The translations under genes were made by a program, and so were the position numbers. Under the pieces are notes generated by a model. The model was given only the letters and a program-made list of their open reading frames with translations. It was not told where the DNA came from and did not search any database. Below are positions 19,009-29,200 of a stretch of 64,000 nt of DNA, piece by piece; position 1 is the stretch's first letter; each line of letters starts with the position of its first letter. Source of the DNA: Dokdonia sp. 4H-3-7-5. GTDB lineage: Bacteria > Bacteroidota > Bacteroidia > Flavobacteriales > Flavobacteriaceae. Location of the stretch: the NCBI RefSeq assembly GCF_000212355.1, contig NC_015496.1, forward strand, positions 372,001 to 436,000, written 5' to 3'.

Positions 19009-19087
19009 TTATACATATTATCCATTCTCATTAATCTCAACCTTACTGATATCTAAATCCTCCACAAATTAATGAAGCACCTATTCT

Positions 19088-20560
19088 TTAAGCCGTTTTC
19101 ACTTTCTTCATTGCGACCATAGCTCTTCGTAATGTTGCTCCTATTTCCTCAACAGGATGATTGCGTATGGCATCGTTTACAGCAATAAGTTCTTGATTAT
19201 CTACATCATTTTCTTTTGCGAAAGCAGAACCTATAATATTTGTATCTACCCTCTTCATAAAGTCAGTTAATAACGGTTTACAAGCATGATCAAAAAGATA
19301 GCAACCATACTCTGCTGTGTCAGATATAATACGATTCATCTCAAAAAGCTTCTTTCTAGCAATAGTATTTGCAATAAGAGGCGTTTCATGTAACGACTCA
19401 TAATAAGCACTTTCTTCTATAATTCCCGCAGCGGTCATGGTTTCAAACGCGAGCTCTACTCCTGCTTTCACCATGGCTACCATGAGTACTCCGTGATCAA
19501 AATATTCTTGCTCCGAAATCTCTGCGGTAGTGATTGTCTGTTTTTCAAAAGCAGTTTCTCCAGTGGCAGCTCTCCATTTGTGAAGATTCTTATCATCTGC
19601 AGCCCAGTCTTCCATCATGGTTTTTGAGAAGTGACCAGAGATAATATCATCCATGTGCTTTTCAAATAATGGACGCATAATTTCTTTTAATTCCTCGGCT
19701 AGATTAAAGGCTTTAATCTTAGACGGATTATTAAGACGATCAATCATGGTTGTGATTCCGCCGTGTTTTAAAGCTTCTGTGATGGTTTCCCAGCCGTATT
19801 GAATTAATTTCCCAGCATATGCAGGGTCAATTCCTTTTTCTACCATTTTATCAAAACATAAAATAGAACCTGTTTGTAGTACTCCACAAAGGATTGTTTG
19901 CTCACCCATAAGATCAGACTTCACTTCTGCTACAAAAGAAGACTCTAGAACACCTGCTCTATGTCCTCCTGTCGCTGCTGCATAGGCTTTTGCTTGCGCT
20001 AGCCCTTTCCCTTCTGGATCATTATTAGGGTGTACTGCAATTAAGGTAGGTACTCCAAAACCTCTTTTATATTCTTCTCTCACCTCAGAACCAGGACACT
20101 TAGGTGCCACCATTATTACCGTGAGATCTTCACGTATTTCCATTCCTTCTTCTACAATATTAAAACCGTGAGAATAAGCAAGCGTAGCTCCCTTTTTCAT
20201 TAATGGCATTACAGCTTTTACAACAGCTGTGTGCTGTTTATCTGGTGTTAAATTGAGTACCAAATCTGCGCTGGGTATTAACTCTTGATATGTTCCTACA
20301 GTAAACCCATTAGAACTAGCATTTACAAAGGATGGACGTTTATCTGTAATCGCTCCCTCACGAAGTGCATAAGAAATATCACAACCGCTATCACGCATAT
20401 TAAGACCTTGATTAAGACCTTGCGCGCCACAACCTACAATCACAATTTTCTTCCCTTCTATAGCAGCTATTCCGTCTTGAAATTCGCTAGCATCCATAAA
20501 GCGGCATTTCCCTAGTTGTGCCAGTTGATCTCTAAGTGGCAATGTATTGAAGTAGTTCAT
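19088..20560 (-). CDS. ilvC: Ketol-acid reductoisomerase, class II
   Basis: This NADPH-dependent enzyme rearranges and reduces acetolactate or acetohydroxybutyrate in valine/isoleucine synthesis. It has 490 residues, the long class II form with a duplicated C-terminal knotted domain, as in E. coli. The Rossmann motif is [27 protein letters not shown] near the N-terminus. The [25 protein letters not shown] segment and the acidic metal-binding helices ([20 protein letters not shown]) are intact. A decayed copy of the iterated palindrome at about 19212-19228 encodes SAFAKEN in the C-terminal half. Confidence 0.97.
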   Translation of the reverse strand: MNYFNTLPLRDQLAQLGKCRFMDASEFQDGIAAIEGKKIVIVGCGAQGLNQGLNMRDSGCDISYALREGAITDKRPSFVNASSNGFTVGTYQELIPSADLVLNLTPDKQHTAVVKAVMPLMKKGATLAYSHGFNIVEEGMEIREDLTVIMVAPKCPGSEVREEYKRGFGVPTLIAVHPNNDPEGKGLAQAKAYAAATGGHRAGVLESSFVAEVKSDLMGEQTILCGVLQTGSILCFDKMVEKGIDPAYAGKLIQYGWETITEALKHGGITTMIDRLNNPSKIKAFNLAEELKEIMRPLFEKHMDDIISGHFSKTMMEDWAADDKNLHKWRAATGETAFEKQTITTAEISEQEYFDHGVLMVAMVKAGVELAFETMTAAGIIEESAYYESLHETPLIANTIARKKLFEMNRIISDTAEYGCYLFDHACKPLLTDFMKRVDTNIIGSAFAKENDVDNQELIAVNDAIRNHPVEEIGATLRRAMVAMKKVKTA

Positions 20561-20647
20561 TCTAATTAATTTTCGGTAAAGACGGTGGTTAGAAATACGT
20601 CTTTATAATGATTAGTTATTGTTTCTTTAGACTCTGTATTTGAGGTG

Positions 20648-21205
20648 TTACGTTTTCGCGAAAGCGGCCTCCTGCTCATTCCTTATTTGTTGCAATAATG
20701 AAGAGATAGGCATCTCTGTCTTAGTAACTGCAATTCTACCCGAACGAGTAAACTGCATGATACCAAAAGGTTTTAACTCGCGGTGTACCAAATCAATTTC
20801 AGACCTGCGGCCTGACTTTTCTAGCACAAAGAAGTCTCTATTTACTGTAACTATGCGCGCATGGCTATCTTTTATAATATTCTGAATTTGAGGCTCTTCA
20901 AAAAGCAACTCAGATTTGATTTTAAAAAGTGCGCTTTCTGTAAAAATGGTCTCTTCATCACTATGGTAAAAAGCTTTAATGACCTCAACCTGACGTTCTA
21001 TCTGACCTTTGATTTTCTCCATTTGATGTTCTGTAATATTTACCACTAGTGTAAATTTAAAAACATCATCTATCTCACTTTCTGAGGCAGAGAGGCTTTC
21101 AATATTAATTTTACGACGTTGAAATATAGCAGAGATGCGATTGAGTAACCCAATGTTGTTCTCGCTGTATATTGTTACCGTGTATGTTGTTATTTGCTCA
21201 CTCAT
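20648..21205 (-). CDS. ilvN: Acetolactate synthase small (regulatory) subunit
   Basis: The protein has 185 residues. The N-terminal ACT domain starts YTVTIYSENNIGLLNRISAIFQRRKINIESLSASES, the valine-binding module that confers feedback inhibition on the catalytic subunit, and a second ALS_ss_C domain follows from about 85. It sits between ilvB and ilvC, in operon order. The last residues, EAAFAKT, are encoded by a copy of the iterated palindrome, which therefore forms the gene's 3' end. A small C-terminal extension of this kind is unlikely to matter for the fold. Confidence 0.96.
   Translation of the reverse strand: MSEQITTYTVTIYSENNIGLLNRISAIFQRRKINIESLSASESEIDDVFKFTLVVNITEHQMEKIKGQIERQVEVIKAFYHSDEETIFTESALFKIKSELLFEEPQIQNIIKDSHARIVTVNRDFFVLEKSGRRSEIDLVHRELKPFGIMQFTRSGRIAVTKTEMPISSLLQQIRNEQEAAFAKT
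20650..20667. repeat. Iterated palindrome copy 5 (at ilvN 3' end)
   Basis: ACGTTTTCGCGAAAGCGG has one change in the left arm. It encodes A-F-A-K at the C-terminus of IlvN and touches the stop codon. Confidence 0.85.
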
Positions 21206-21280
21206 ATATGTTGAGTTTAAGTACTAATTATTTTATTGTAGCAAAACCGTTTAGGTTGTTCTATATAATCAATGATATTC

Positions 21281-23026
21281 TTATGCTAAGCGTATATCTG
21301 ATACTGATGCTCCTGTAGGAATCATAGGAAATACATTGTCCTCTTTTTCTACCATTACTTCTAGAAAGAAACTATTTTTTGAAGCAATCATACGAGTAAT
21401 AGCATCTTCTAGTGTGCTTCTGTCTGTGACTTTCTGAGCTTCAATATCATAAGCCTCTGCTATCTTACAGAAGTTGGGGTTCTTCATTTCTGTGCTGGCA
21501 TAACGCTTGTCAAAAAACAGTTGCTGCCACTGGCGCACCATTCCTAAAAACTCATTATTGAGCACTACAATCTTTACTGCAGCTCCGGTTTGAAAAATAG
21601 TACCAAGCTCTTGTATGGTCATCTGGTAACCACCATCACCTATAATCGCTACTACTTCGCGATCTGGTGCTCCCATTTTTGCTCCTATTGCTGCAGGAAG
21701 GGCAAAGCCCATCGTCCCTAGACCTCCAGAGGTGATGTTACTCTTAGATTTTTTGAAGTTTGCATAACGTATACCTACCATCTGGTGCTGGCCTACGTCT
21801 GTTACTATAATGGCGTCACCATTTGTTTTAGTATTAATGAGTTCAATTACCTCACCCATCGTTAGTCCATCCTTTGTAGGATGAATGTCGTTCTTTATGA
21901 CTTTATCAAATTCTATGTTGTAATGGTCTTTAAATCTTTGATGCCACGCAGTATGTTCTTTCTTTTCTATCAGCGGCAATATTCGTTCAAGCGTATCTTT
22001 AGAATTACCTAATACTGGTATGTCTGCTTTTACATTTTTATTAACCTCTGCTGGATCTATTTCAAAATGGATCACCTTAGCTTGCTTTGCATAGCTTTCA
22101 AGGTTGCCCGTCACTCGATCATCAAAGCGCATCCCAATAGCTATTAATACATCACATTGGTTAGTAAGTACATTAGGTCCATAATTGCCATGCATTCCCA
22201 CCATACCCACATTAAGCGGATGATCTGTAGGAATTGCAGATACCCCAAGGATTGTCCACGCAGCTGGGATTCCAGATTTTTCAACAAAGGCTTTAAAAGC
22301 TTCTTCTGCCTCACCAAGAATAACGCCTTGCCCCCATACGATCATGGGTTGTTTTGCATTATTAATAGCTTCGGCAGCTGCTTGTAATTGTTCTTCCTTT
22401 ACTTCTGGAACTGGCACATAACTGCGTATGTGTTCGCATTTTTCATAAGAAAATTCAAATTCTTCAAACTGGGCATCCTTTGTTATATCAATTAATACAG
22501 GCCCTGGACGCCCAGAACGTGCTATATAAAAAGCTTTTGCTAGTACTTCTGGGATTTCCTTAGCACTCGTAATTTGATGATTCCACTTTGTAACGGGTGT
22601 AGAAATCCCTATAATATCGGTTTCTTGAAAAGCATCACTTCCTAATAGGTGTGAGCCTACTTGCCCAGTAATACAAACCATAGGCGTACTATCTATCTGA
22701 GCATCTGCAATACCTGTAATTAGGTTTGTGGCCCCTGGTCCTGAAGTCGCAATAGCAACGCCTACTTTTCCAGTTGCTCTAGCAAATCCTTGTGCAGCAT
22801 GAGTAGCTCCTTGCTCATGACGTGTGAGTACGTGATGTATCTTATCTTGATGTATATGTAACTGATCATAAAATGGCATGATCGCCCCTCCGGGATATCC
22901 ATAAATTAAATCTGCTCCCTCTGCCAGTAAACAGTGAATTAATGCCTCGCTACCGTTCATAGTGGTAGTTGTCTTTGCTGGATTATGTATGGTTTTTGTC
23001 TCCATATACAGGTATTTATGTGGCAT
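21281..23026 (-). CDS. ilvB: Acetolactate synthase large (catalytic) subunit
   Basis: This TPP- and FAD-dependent enzyme condenses pyruvate with pyruvate or 2-oxobutanoate. It has 581 residues from the first ATG; a second ATG at 23005 (METKTIHNPAK) is an equally good start and gives 574. LTRHEQGATHAAQGFARATGK contains the catalytic Glu, and GDGGYQMTIQELGTIF...LNNEFLGMVRQWQ is the TPP-Mg site. It lies downstream of ilvD with a gap of about 107 bases and upstream of ilvN by 75. The wide gaps suggest separate translation initiation within one operon. Confidence 0.97.
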   Translation of the reverse strand: MPHKYLYMETKTIHNPAKTTTTMNGSEALIHCLLAEGADLIYGYPGGAIMPFYDQLHIHQDKIHHVLTRHEQGATHAAQGFARATGKVGVAIATSGPGATNLITGIADAQIDSTPMVCITGQVGSHLLGSDAFQETDIIGISTPVTKWNHQITSAKEIPEVLAKAFYIARSGRPGPVLIDITKDAQFEEFEFSYEKCEHIRSYVPVPEVKEEQLQAAAEAINNAKQPMIVWGQGVILGEAEEAFKAFVEKSGIPAAWTILGVSAIPTDHPLNVGMVGMHGNYGPNVLTNQCDVLIAIGMRFDDRVTGNLESYAKQAKVIHFEIDPAEVNKNVKADIPVLGNSKDTLERILPLIEKKEHTAWHQRFKDHYNIEFDKVIKNDIHPTKDGLTMGEVIELINTKTNGDAIIVTDVGQHQMVGIRYANFKKSKSNITSGGLGTMGFALPAAIGAKMGAPDREVVAIIGDGGYQMTIQELGTIFQTGAAVKIVVLNNEFLGMVRQWQQLFFDKRYASTEMKNPNFCKIAEAYDIEAQKVTDRSTLEDAITRMIASKNSFFLEVMVEKEDNVFPMIPTGASVSDIRLA

Positions 23027-23133
23027 TTTTTAAAACGTGCCCTTGTTTATTATCTTCTTAACGCTGTAAACTCTTTCAGTGTCCTTTGTGTAATAAAAAG
23101 TGAAAAACTCGTAAGTAATTCGTGGTTATTTCA

Positions 23134-24813
23134 TTAAAACTCATCGGTAACACAGCCCTCACTTGCAGAGGAAACCATTCTTGCATATTTGTAGAGCGAT
23201 CCTCTTTGTACCTTAAGTGGTGGAGCAATCCAGTTTGCCTTACGGCTTGCCAGTTCTTCCTCACTTATCTCCATATTTATGGTGTTATTTTCTGCATCAA
23301 TCACAATCATGTCTCCATCTTGTATGAGCGCAATACCACCACCAGTTTGTGCTTCGGGAGTAATGTGACCTACTACAAAACCATGTGTTCCTCCAGAAAA
23401 TCGACCATCTGTAATAAGTGCTACGTCTTTACCAAGTCCTGCACCCATAATTGCTGCTGTAGGCTTGAGCATTTCTGGCATTCCTGGACCACCTTGCGGC
23501 CCTTCATATCGTATAACTACAACATCTCCTTTCTTCACCTTACCTTCACCTATACCTGCGTTTGCCTCATACTCACCATTAAATACACGTGCGCTTCCGC
23601 GAAAATGTAACCCCTCCTTCCCCGTAATCTTTGCAACCGAACCTTCACTTGCAATATTTCCATACAGTATGCGGATGTGTCCTGTAGCTTTTATAGGATT
23701 CTCTACGGTATGAATTACATCTTGATGTGCTTTTAGATGGTCAACCTTTGCTAGGTTTTGTGCAATGGTTTTACCTGTTACCGTCATGCAGTCTCCATGT
23801 AGCATTCCTTGATCAAGCATATATTTTAACACTCCAGGAACACCACCTACGTTGTGAAGATCTTCCATTAAGTATTTTCCAGAAGGCTTTAAATCTGCTA
23901 GAAATGGAGTCGTATCACTTATCTTCTGAAAATCTTCAAGTTTAAAATCGATTTGCGCAGCTTTTGCAATCGCAAGAAAGTGCAATACCGCATTTGTAGA
24001 GCCGCCAAGAACGGTCACGAGCTTTACTGCATTTTCTAGTGACTTGCGCGTCACAATATCTGAGGGCTTAATATCTTTTTCAATCAAGTTTCTCAGAGCA
24101 GCTCCTACTCTAGCGCACTCTGCTGTTTTATTTGGAGAAACTGCTGGGTTTGAACTTGTATATGGTAAGCTCATTCCTAAGGCTTCTATGGCAGAAGCCA
24201 TTGTATTTGCAGTATACATACCACCACATGCTCCTGCTCCTGGACATGCCTTTTTTACTACTGTCTTAAATTCTTTCTCGCTTATGGTTCCTGCAACTTT
24301 CTCTCCCCATGCTTCAAAAGCAGATACCACATCTAGCTTCTTATCTTCATGACAGCCAGGTGCAATAGTTCCTCCATAAACAAGTATGGAAGGTCTATCT
24401 AAGCGTAGTTGTGCCATTAAAGCTCCAGGCATATTTTTATCACATCCTACAACCGTTATTAAGGCATCATAAGACATTGCTTGCACCACCGTCTCCATGG
24501 AATCGGCTATGATATCACGAGATGGTAGAGAGTATCGCATACCAGGAGTTCCCATCGATATACCATCACTTACACCTATTGTATTGTAAATCAGCCCTAC
24601 TAAATCAGATGTCTGTACACCCTTTTTAATATCGACAGCGAGCTTATTTAAATGCATATTACATGGATTACCTTCGTAACCTGTACTAGCAATACCTACA
24701 AGTGGTTTTTTAAAATCATCATCTGTGAGACCTATTGCGTGAAGCATAGCCTGTGCTGCTGGCTGCGTAGGGTCTTGAGTGACCGCTTTGCTGTATTTAT
24801 TAAGTTCCTTCAA
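23134..24813 (-). CDS. ilvD: Dihydroxy-acid dehydratase
   Basis: This Fe-S enzyme dehydrates 2,3-dihydroxy-3-methyl-butanoate/pentanoate to the 2-oxo acid. It has 559 residues; the Fe-S ligand motifs [13 protein letters not shown] and [19 protein letters not shown] are intact, as is the C-terminal [15 protein letters not shown]. The start must be TTG (24813-24811): the conserved N-terminus [28 protein letters not shown] begins there, and upstream an in-frame TAG occurs with no intervening ATG. It is the first gene of the ilvDBNCA cluster. A decayed palindrome at 23591-23606 lies within it (FRGSAR). Confidence 0.96.
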   Translation of the reverse strand: MKELNKYSKAVTQDPTQPAAQAMLHAIGLTDDDFKKPLVGIASTGYEGNPCNMHLNKLAVDIKKGVQTSDLVGLIYNTIGVSDGISMGTPGMRYSLPSRDIIADSMETVVQAMSYDALITVVGCDKNMPGALMAQLRLDRPSILVYGGTIAPGCHEDKKLDVVSAFEAWGEKVAGTISEKEFKTVVKKACPGAGACGGMYTANTMASAIEALGMSLPYTSSNPAVSPNKTAECARVGAALRNLIEKDIKPSDIVTRKSLENAVKLVTVLGGSTNAVLHFLAIAKAAQIDFKLEDFQKISDTTPFLADLKPSGKYLMEDLHNVGGVPGVLKYMLDQGMLHGDCMTVTGKTIAQNLAKVDHLKAHQDVIHTVENPIKATGHIRILYGNIASEGSVAKITGKEGLHFRGSARVFNGEYEANAGIGEGKVKKGDVVVIRYEGPQGGPGMPEMLKPTAAIMGAGLGKDVALITDGRFSGGTHGFVVGHITPEAQTGGGIALIQDGDMIVIDAENNTINMEISEEELASRKANWIAPPLKVQRGSLYKYARMVSSASEGCVTDEF

Positions 24814-25150
24814 AAGTATAGTGTGTTTGGAATGGTTAAAATTATTATTCTAATATCAACTAGACAGTTTATAATAATAAAGCTGCCGATAACCAACTTA
24901 ACACATTTACACTTAAATTACTGAATAACAATTACTTAAATACATTAAAAACATACTTCTACAAGAATATACCGCCTTATTTAATAAAGAAACAGCGTTA
25001 TACAATTCATACTTAACAAACTAAAAAGAGCTCAAAACTTCACCTTTTAAGTTAATAACAACATCCTTAGGCAATACTTTATATTAAATCTTTCAGAAAA
25101 TCAGCGAGGCTCCCTTAATAAGTCCCTATTTTTGGTAAAAACACACTGCC
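24814..25150. other. Divergent promoter region of ilv operon and aldehyde dehydrogenase
   Basis: This AT-rich spacer lies between divergent genes. I looked for an attenuator hairpin or a leader peptide rich in Ile/Leu/Val on the minus strand and saw none. The only recognisable element is a -7-like box for the plus-strand gene. Confidence 0.5.
25127..25134 (+). promoter_or_regulatory. Candidate -7 box for aldehyde dehydrogenase
   Basis: TATTTTTG matches the Bacteroidota -7 consensus TAnnTTTG exactly. It lies 16 bases before the GTG start, implying a very short leader. No clear -33 TTG is seen. Confidence 0.35.
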
Positions 25151-26524
25151 GTGACTATTCCTCAACTACTAGAGACTCAAAGAAATTATTTTGCAACCGG
25201 ACAAACTAAGAGTATTGCTTTTAGGAAAGATTGTTTGGTACGCTTTCGCGAAAGCATAAAAAACAACGAGCAGGAAATCATTAATGCCCTAGCAGATGAT
25301 TTTAAAAAACCAGCTTTTGAAAGTGTGGCTACAGAAATCAGTATTGTGATGATGGAACTTAATAAGGCCATCAAAGAAATCTGGAAATGGCAGATGCCGA
25401 AAAAGGTTTCTTCATCGCTTTTAAATTTTCCATCCAGTGATAAAATCATGTATGAACCTTACGGCACTACACTAGTAATCTCACCATGGAATTATCCTTT
25501 CCAGCTTGCGGTAGGACCTCTAGTAGGTGCAATTGCTGCTGGTAATACGGTTGTGTTAAAACCTAGCGAACTCACTCCTAAAACATCAGAACTATTAGCT
25601 AAGATCATTGCCGAAGTTTTTGACAAAGGACACGTAGCAGTTATTCAAGGAGCTAAAGAGGTTGCGCAAGAATTACTGGCACAACGATGGGATTATATCT
25701 TCTTTACAGGAAGTGTTCCCGTGGGGAAAATAGTTTACAAAGCAGCTGCAGAACATCTTACGCCAGTAACTCTTGAGCTGGGAGGAAAAAGTCCTTGTAT
25801 AGTAGATGAATCTGCCAAAATACAACTAGCAGCAAAGCGAATTGTGTGGGGTAAATTTGTAAATGCGGGACAGACCTGTATCGCTCCAGACTATATCCTC
25901 GTGCATACTTCTGTAAAAGATAAATTGCTCACCGCACTCGATGTGGAAATCACAAATGCTTATGGTGCAGATCATGCAGTCTCTCCAGATTTTGCAAGAA
26001 TCATAAGTGATAAAAACTTTGATAGACTTTCAAGCATGCTTGAAAACGCCACAATATTTAAAGGTGGAAATACTGATAAGGATTCACTTTACATTGCTCC
26101 TACGGTGCTTGACAGTGTTACTATAAAAGACAAAGCAATGCAGGATGAAATTTTTGGCCCGATTCTCCCTGTACTCACTTATGAAACCAAAGAGGACATT
26201 TCCAAAATTATAAATTCCATGGAAAAACCACTGAGCGCCTATGTGTTTTCTGAAAAGCGCTCTTTTAAAAAATGGTTTAATAATAGTTTTTCTTTTGGTG
26301 GAGGTGCGATGAATGATACACTTGTTCATTTTGTAAATGATAAATTACCATTTGGCGGAGTAGGTCACTCAGGAATAGGAAGCTATCATGGCAAGAAATC
26401 CTTTTACACCTTCAGTCATGCAAAGGCAATTGTAAGCCGCGGTACATGGATAGATGTCCCAATGCGTTATGCTCCATACAAAGGGAAAATAGGTGTACTC
26501 AAGAAGTTTATGAACTGGTTGTAG
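25151..26524 (+). CDS. NAD(P)-dependent aldehyde dehydrogenase, ALDH3-like
   Basis: The protein has 457 residues, the usual length of the class 3 family. ISPWNYPFQLAVGPLVGAIAAGNTVVLKPSE is the cofactor-binding region, LELGGKSP carries the general-base Glu and NAGQTCIAPDY the catalytic Cys. It oxidises an aldehyde, probably long-chain or aromatic, to the acid. The start is GTG; no upstream in-frame ATG fits. A palindrome copy near the N-terminus is read as VRFRESIK, in the helix that precedes the conserved core, a place where ALDH3 proteins vary. Confidence 0.92.
   Translation: MTIPQLLETQRNYFATGQTKSIAFRKDCLVRFRESIKNNEQEIINALADDFKKPAFESVATEISIVMMELNKAIKEIWKWQMPKKVSSSLLNFPSSDKIMYEPYGTTLVISPWNYPFQLAVGPLVGAIAAGNTVVLKPSELTPKTSELLAKIIAEVFDKGHVAVIQGAKEVAQELLAQRWDYIFFTGSVPVGKIVYKAAAEHLTPVTLELGGKSPCIVDESAKIQLAAKRIVWGKFVNAGQTCIAPDYILVHTSVKDKLLTALDVEITNAYGADHAVSPDFARIISDKNFDRLSSMLENATIFKGGNTDKDSLYIAPTVLDSVTIKDKAMQDEIFGPILPVLTYETKEDISKIINSMEKPLSAYVFSEKRSFKKWFNNSFSFGGGAMNDTLVHFVNDKLPFGGVGHSGIGSYHGKKSFYTFSHAKAIVSRGTWIDVPMRYAPYKGKIGVLKKFMNWL
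25240..25257. repeat. Iterated palindrome copy 6 (in CDS)
   Basis: ACGCTTTCGCGAAAGCAT in the aldehyde dehydrogenase gene, read as R-F-R-E-S. Confidence 0.9.
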
Positions 26525-26628
26525 TACTTTAACTATAACAATAAAATAAGGGCATTTACCCCTACTAGAATAATCACTTCCCTAGTACTTTTACGTATGT
26601 TCAATTTTCCCCCCACAATAAAATTCTT

Positions 26629-26934
26629 ATGGGAAGACCAACAAAAACAGAACGTTTAAAAGAAGCCAGACCAATTATTATGCAATCAACCCTAATTTTT
26701 TGCAAACTGAATTTACAAAAGATCTACGCCCGTAGTCGTCGTCTAGAACTTACCCACTGGAATGAGGATCAAGACTACGCAGATTATATCAACAACCTAT
26801 GGACAACAATGATGAAGCACGATGCTATCAAAAAAGATGCTTTAAAGCTTGACGAAATGTTAGGAACAGGAGACGTTGTGCAATTACTAAGTGATATTGT
26901 CATGGAGCATAGAAAATCAAGTAACATTCAATAA
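26629..26934 (+). CDS. Small hypothetical protein
   Basis: I do not recognise this 101-residue protein. It starts MGRPTKTERLKEARP, a basic N-terminus seen in small DNA- or RNA-associated proteins, and is predicted mostly helical (IMQSTLIFCKLNLQKIYARSRRLEL; YADYINNLWTTMMKHDAIKKDALKLDEML). It has no signal peptide or membrane helix. The 3' end overlaps pxpC tail to tail by 18 bases. Codon use and the ATG start look normal for the window, so I think it is real. It could be monocistronic or follow the aldehyde dehydrogenase, which ends about 100 bases upstream. Confidence 0.6.
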   Translation: MGRPTKTERLKEARPIIMQSTLIFCKLNLQKIYARSRRLELTHWNEDQDYADYINNLWTTMMKHDAIKKDALKLDEMLGTGDVVQLLSDIVMEHRKSSNIQ

Positions 26935-27780
26935 AAACTGACTACCCTGTTGCATTTGCGCCAGTTTATTAAGATCACTAGCGACTACTTGTAGTACTCT
27001 AGGATATCCTCCTGTAGTCTGACAGTCATTCATTAAAAAAATTAATTTACCAGAGGGTGTAAGCTGTACTGTTCCTGGTATAACGGGACTTGTATATATA
27101 CCTTTTAGCGTGTTTGGTAAAGGCTCAACAAGTTGTATTGCCATCCTATTCCATAAGTTTGAAACCGTAAATACATGATCACTTAATTGTTGTTGCTGGT
27201 TGTAAGTGAGCTTTGAAAACTCAGGCCCCTGATAAACTTTAATAGTAACTACAGATGAATGTATTACCCCAGATTGTGATTGCATCTTGAGATGTGCACC
27301 TTTTGATTTGCCATATTTCGAGATACCTAAAGGTAGCTCCATCCCTACGGTGAGCTTTCCTTCTGGTGTAAGTGGGTAATACCAGCTTTTACTACCAAGT
27401 ATTGTTTGAGAATCTAGTCCTCCTGCAAAAGCGAGATAGCTTCTAGATCCTCCGTTTATTTTAGACATTTTTAATACTTGTTTGGCTTTCGCCAAAACAG
27501 GAACGCCTTCCATTACCTGAGCCCCATCTAGCGTAGCTCCTGCATTGCTACCAGTAATTACAAAGTTGACATCATGATTGAATACTATAGTAGGCCCCAG
27601 CAAAGTACACTCTAGCATTGCTGCATGAGGTATATTATTGAGAATAGCATTTGCAATCATAAAAGCATGTTTATCCATAGCACCACTTTGTGGAACTCCT
27701 AGATGCGCGTAACCTTCTCTACCATTATCTTGGACAGTTGTATAAAATCCCGGGTGCAGTATGGAAATAGAAGGTTTCAT
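26917..27780 (-). CDS. pxpC: 5-oxoprolinase subunit C (KipA/biotin-dependent carboxyltransferase family)
   Basis: The protein has 287 residues. It begins ISILHPGFYTTVQDNGREGYAHLGVPQSGAMDKHAFMIAN, the hallmark of the AHS2/KipA/PxpC family, and continues with LAFAGGLDS and the late TTGGYPRVLQVVASDL motif. PxpABC cleaves 5-oxoproline (pyroglutamate) to glutamate with ATP. The gene overlaps pxpB by 4 bases (ATGA) and ends the operon. A decayed palindrome-like sequence (about 27482-27497) encodes LAKAKQ. Confidence 0.92.
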   Translation of the reverse strand: MKPSISILHPGFYTTVQDNGREGYAHLGVPQSGAMDKHAFMIANAILNNIPHAAMLECTLLGPTIVFNHDVNFVITGSNAGATLDGAQVMEGVPVLAKAKQVLKMSKINGGSRSYLAFAGGLDSQTILGSKSWYYPLTPEGKLTVGMELPLGISKYGKSKGAHLKMQSQSGVIHSSVVTIKVYQGPEFSKLTYNQQQQLSDHVFTVSNLWNRMAIQLVEPLPNTLKGIYTSPVIPGTVQLTPSGKLIFLMNDCQTTGGYPRVLQVVASDLNKLAQMQQGSQFLLNVT

Positions 27781-28469
27781 AAATTATTAGACATTGCTAT
27801 CTTCTCAAAATCAGCCTCATTAATGGCATAAAATTTAATTATATCGCCTGCCTTGAACAGACCAGGTGTTGCTTTTGTTGCGTCAAATAACAAAATAGGA
27901 GTTCTGCCAATGACATGCCAGCCACCAGGACTATCTTGAGGATAAATACCAGTTTGAGTTCCTCCGATGGCAACACTTCCTTTTGCTATTGAGCGCGAGG
28001 GAACGGATTTTCTGTCAAGATGTAATCTATCATCGAGATTTTCTAAATATGGAAAACCGGGTAAAAACCCTAAGAAGTAAATGGGATACTCTCTACTTGT
28101 ATGAATTTCTATAATTTCAGGTATTGTACATTTCACTTGGCTTGCATACTCCTTTAAATCCGGAGCAAACCTATTACTATAACAAACAGGGATTTTATAT
28201 AATACACTATTATAATCACTGTTTAACACCGGAATATTGAGCACCGTAGAGATTTGATGAACTAAAGCGTCTATGCTAGTATCCTTAGATATACATTTCT
28301 TTACTAGAAGCTCATTATATGTATGCACTAGCTCAACATTAAGAAGCTTTGATAGAGTCGCTTTTTTAATGAGCAGCCAATTCAAAAGATCCTGAGAAGG
28401 AGGACTTTCTATTTGAATTAATAACGAATAGTCTCCTAACCTACTAATATGAAAATTATACTGGCACAT
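27777..28469 (-). CDS. pxpB: 5-oxoprolinase subunit B (KipI/AHS1 family)
   Basis: The protein has 230 residues from ATG 28469. The in-frame stretch upstream to 28556 overlaps pxpA deeply and is not family-like, so I discard it. The chosen ATG shares its A with the pxpA TGA stop (TGATG), a coupling arrangement. AHS1 motifs are present: VKCTIPEIIEIHTSREYPIYFLGFLPGFPYLENLD and GSVAIGGTQTGIYPQDSPGGWHVIGRTP. With PxpA and PxpC it forms the ATP-dependent 5-oxoprolinase. Confidence 0.92.
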   Translation of the reverse strand: MCQYNFHISRLGDYSLLIQIESPPSQDLLNWLLIKKATLSKLLNVELVHTYNELLVKKCISKDTSIDALVHQISTVLNIPVLNSDYNSVLYKIPVCYSNRFAPDLKEYASQVKCTIPEIIEIHTSREYPIYFLGFLPGFPYLENLDDRLHLDRKSVPSRSIAKGSVAIGGTQTGIYPQDSPGGWHVIGRTPILLFDATKATPGLFKAGDIIKFYAINEADFEKIAMSNNL

Positions 28470-29200
28470 CACTTTATTAAAATATGCTCTTGAGCAAAAG
28501 CCTGGTGAATTTCTTTTACAATCTGTAATGCATTTTCTGTATCGCCGTGGACGCAAAGTGTATCTACGTCAAAAGGAAGTGTAAGATTGTTGATTGTTTT
28601 TAGTTGGCGCTTCTTTACCATTCGTAATACGTGAGGTAAGACTGCATTATGAGATGTTAATACCGCAGCTGGTGAACTACGAGATACTAGTGAGTAATCA
28701 TCATTATAATTTCTATCTGCAAAACCTTCTATGCTTATAGCTAGTTTTGAAACAGCTAGCGATGCGATTACAGAATTATGAGGTACGTAGAGCACAAGAC
28801 GGTCATCTATCTCAAGTATGGTATCTATAATGAGATGAGCTATTTCTTCATTTTTGGCAGCTTCGTTATATAACGCACCATGTGGTTTTACGTGATGTAC
28901 GTGTTGTCCACTTTTTGCTGCTAAACTAATAAGAAGTTTAATTTGAGAAGTTATTGACTCTTTTAAAAGTTCATAAGAAATAGTCATTGCCTCACGACCA
29001 AAATTCTTGCGATCCGGGTAACTGGGATGAGCACCAATTTTCACATTAGATATTTTCGCGAAAGCGAGAACTTCCAACATCGTTGCTGTATCTCCCGCAT
29101 GACCACCGCAAGCGATGTTACAAGAGCTCAAATACGGTATTAACTGAGCCTCGTTCCCTACACCTTCACCTACATCGCTATTGAGATCTATATGCATCAT
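28469..29200 (-). CDS. pxpA: 5-oxoprolinase subunit A (LamB/YcsF family)
   Basis: The protein has 243 residues from the ATG at 29200, which overlaps the transporter stop as ATGA; the next ATG (29197) is the alternative. Family motifs are DLNSDVGEG at the N-terminus, LSSCNIACGGHAGD, KIGAHPSYPDRKNFGR, VKPHGALYN and the late LCVHGDTENA. It supplies part of the active site of 5-oxoprolinase. A palindrome copy encodes LAFAKIS in the segment following ACGGHAGD. Confidence 0.94.
   Translation of the reverse strand: MMHIDLNSDVGEGVGNEAQLIPYLSSCNIACGGHAGDTATMLEVLAFAKISNVKIGAHPSYPDRKNFGREAMTISYELLKESITSQIKLLISLAAKSGQHVHHVKPHGALYNEAAKNEEIAHLIIDTILEIDDRLVLYVPHNSVIASLAVSKLAISIEGFADRNYNDDYSLVSRSSPAAVLTSHNAVLPHVLRMVKKRQLKTINNLTLPFDVDTLCVHGDTENALQIVKEIHQAFAQEHILIK
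29052..29067. repeat. Iterated palindrome copy 7 (in CDS)
   Basis: ATTTTCGCGAAAGCGA has an intact core but a changed left arm. In pxpA (minus strand) it is read as A-F-A-K. Confidence 0.8.

Noticed and set aside
23122-23610. Plus-strand open frame of about 160 codons opposite ilvD
   Set aside because: Rich in Cys, His and Thr and unlike any family; it mirrors the conserved ilvD coding sequence.
24814-25150. Attenuator or T-box before the ilv operon
   Set aside because: I saw no terminator-like hairpin, leader peptide or T-box sequence on the minus strand.
28470-28556. N-terminal extension of PxpB
   Set aside because: It lies within pxpA in another frame, has no family similarity, and the ATG at 28469 gives a normal TGATG coupling.
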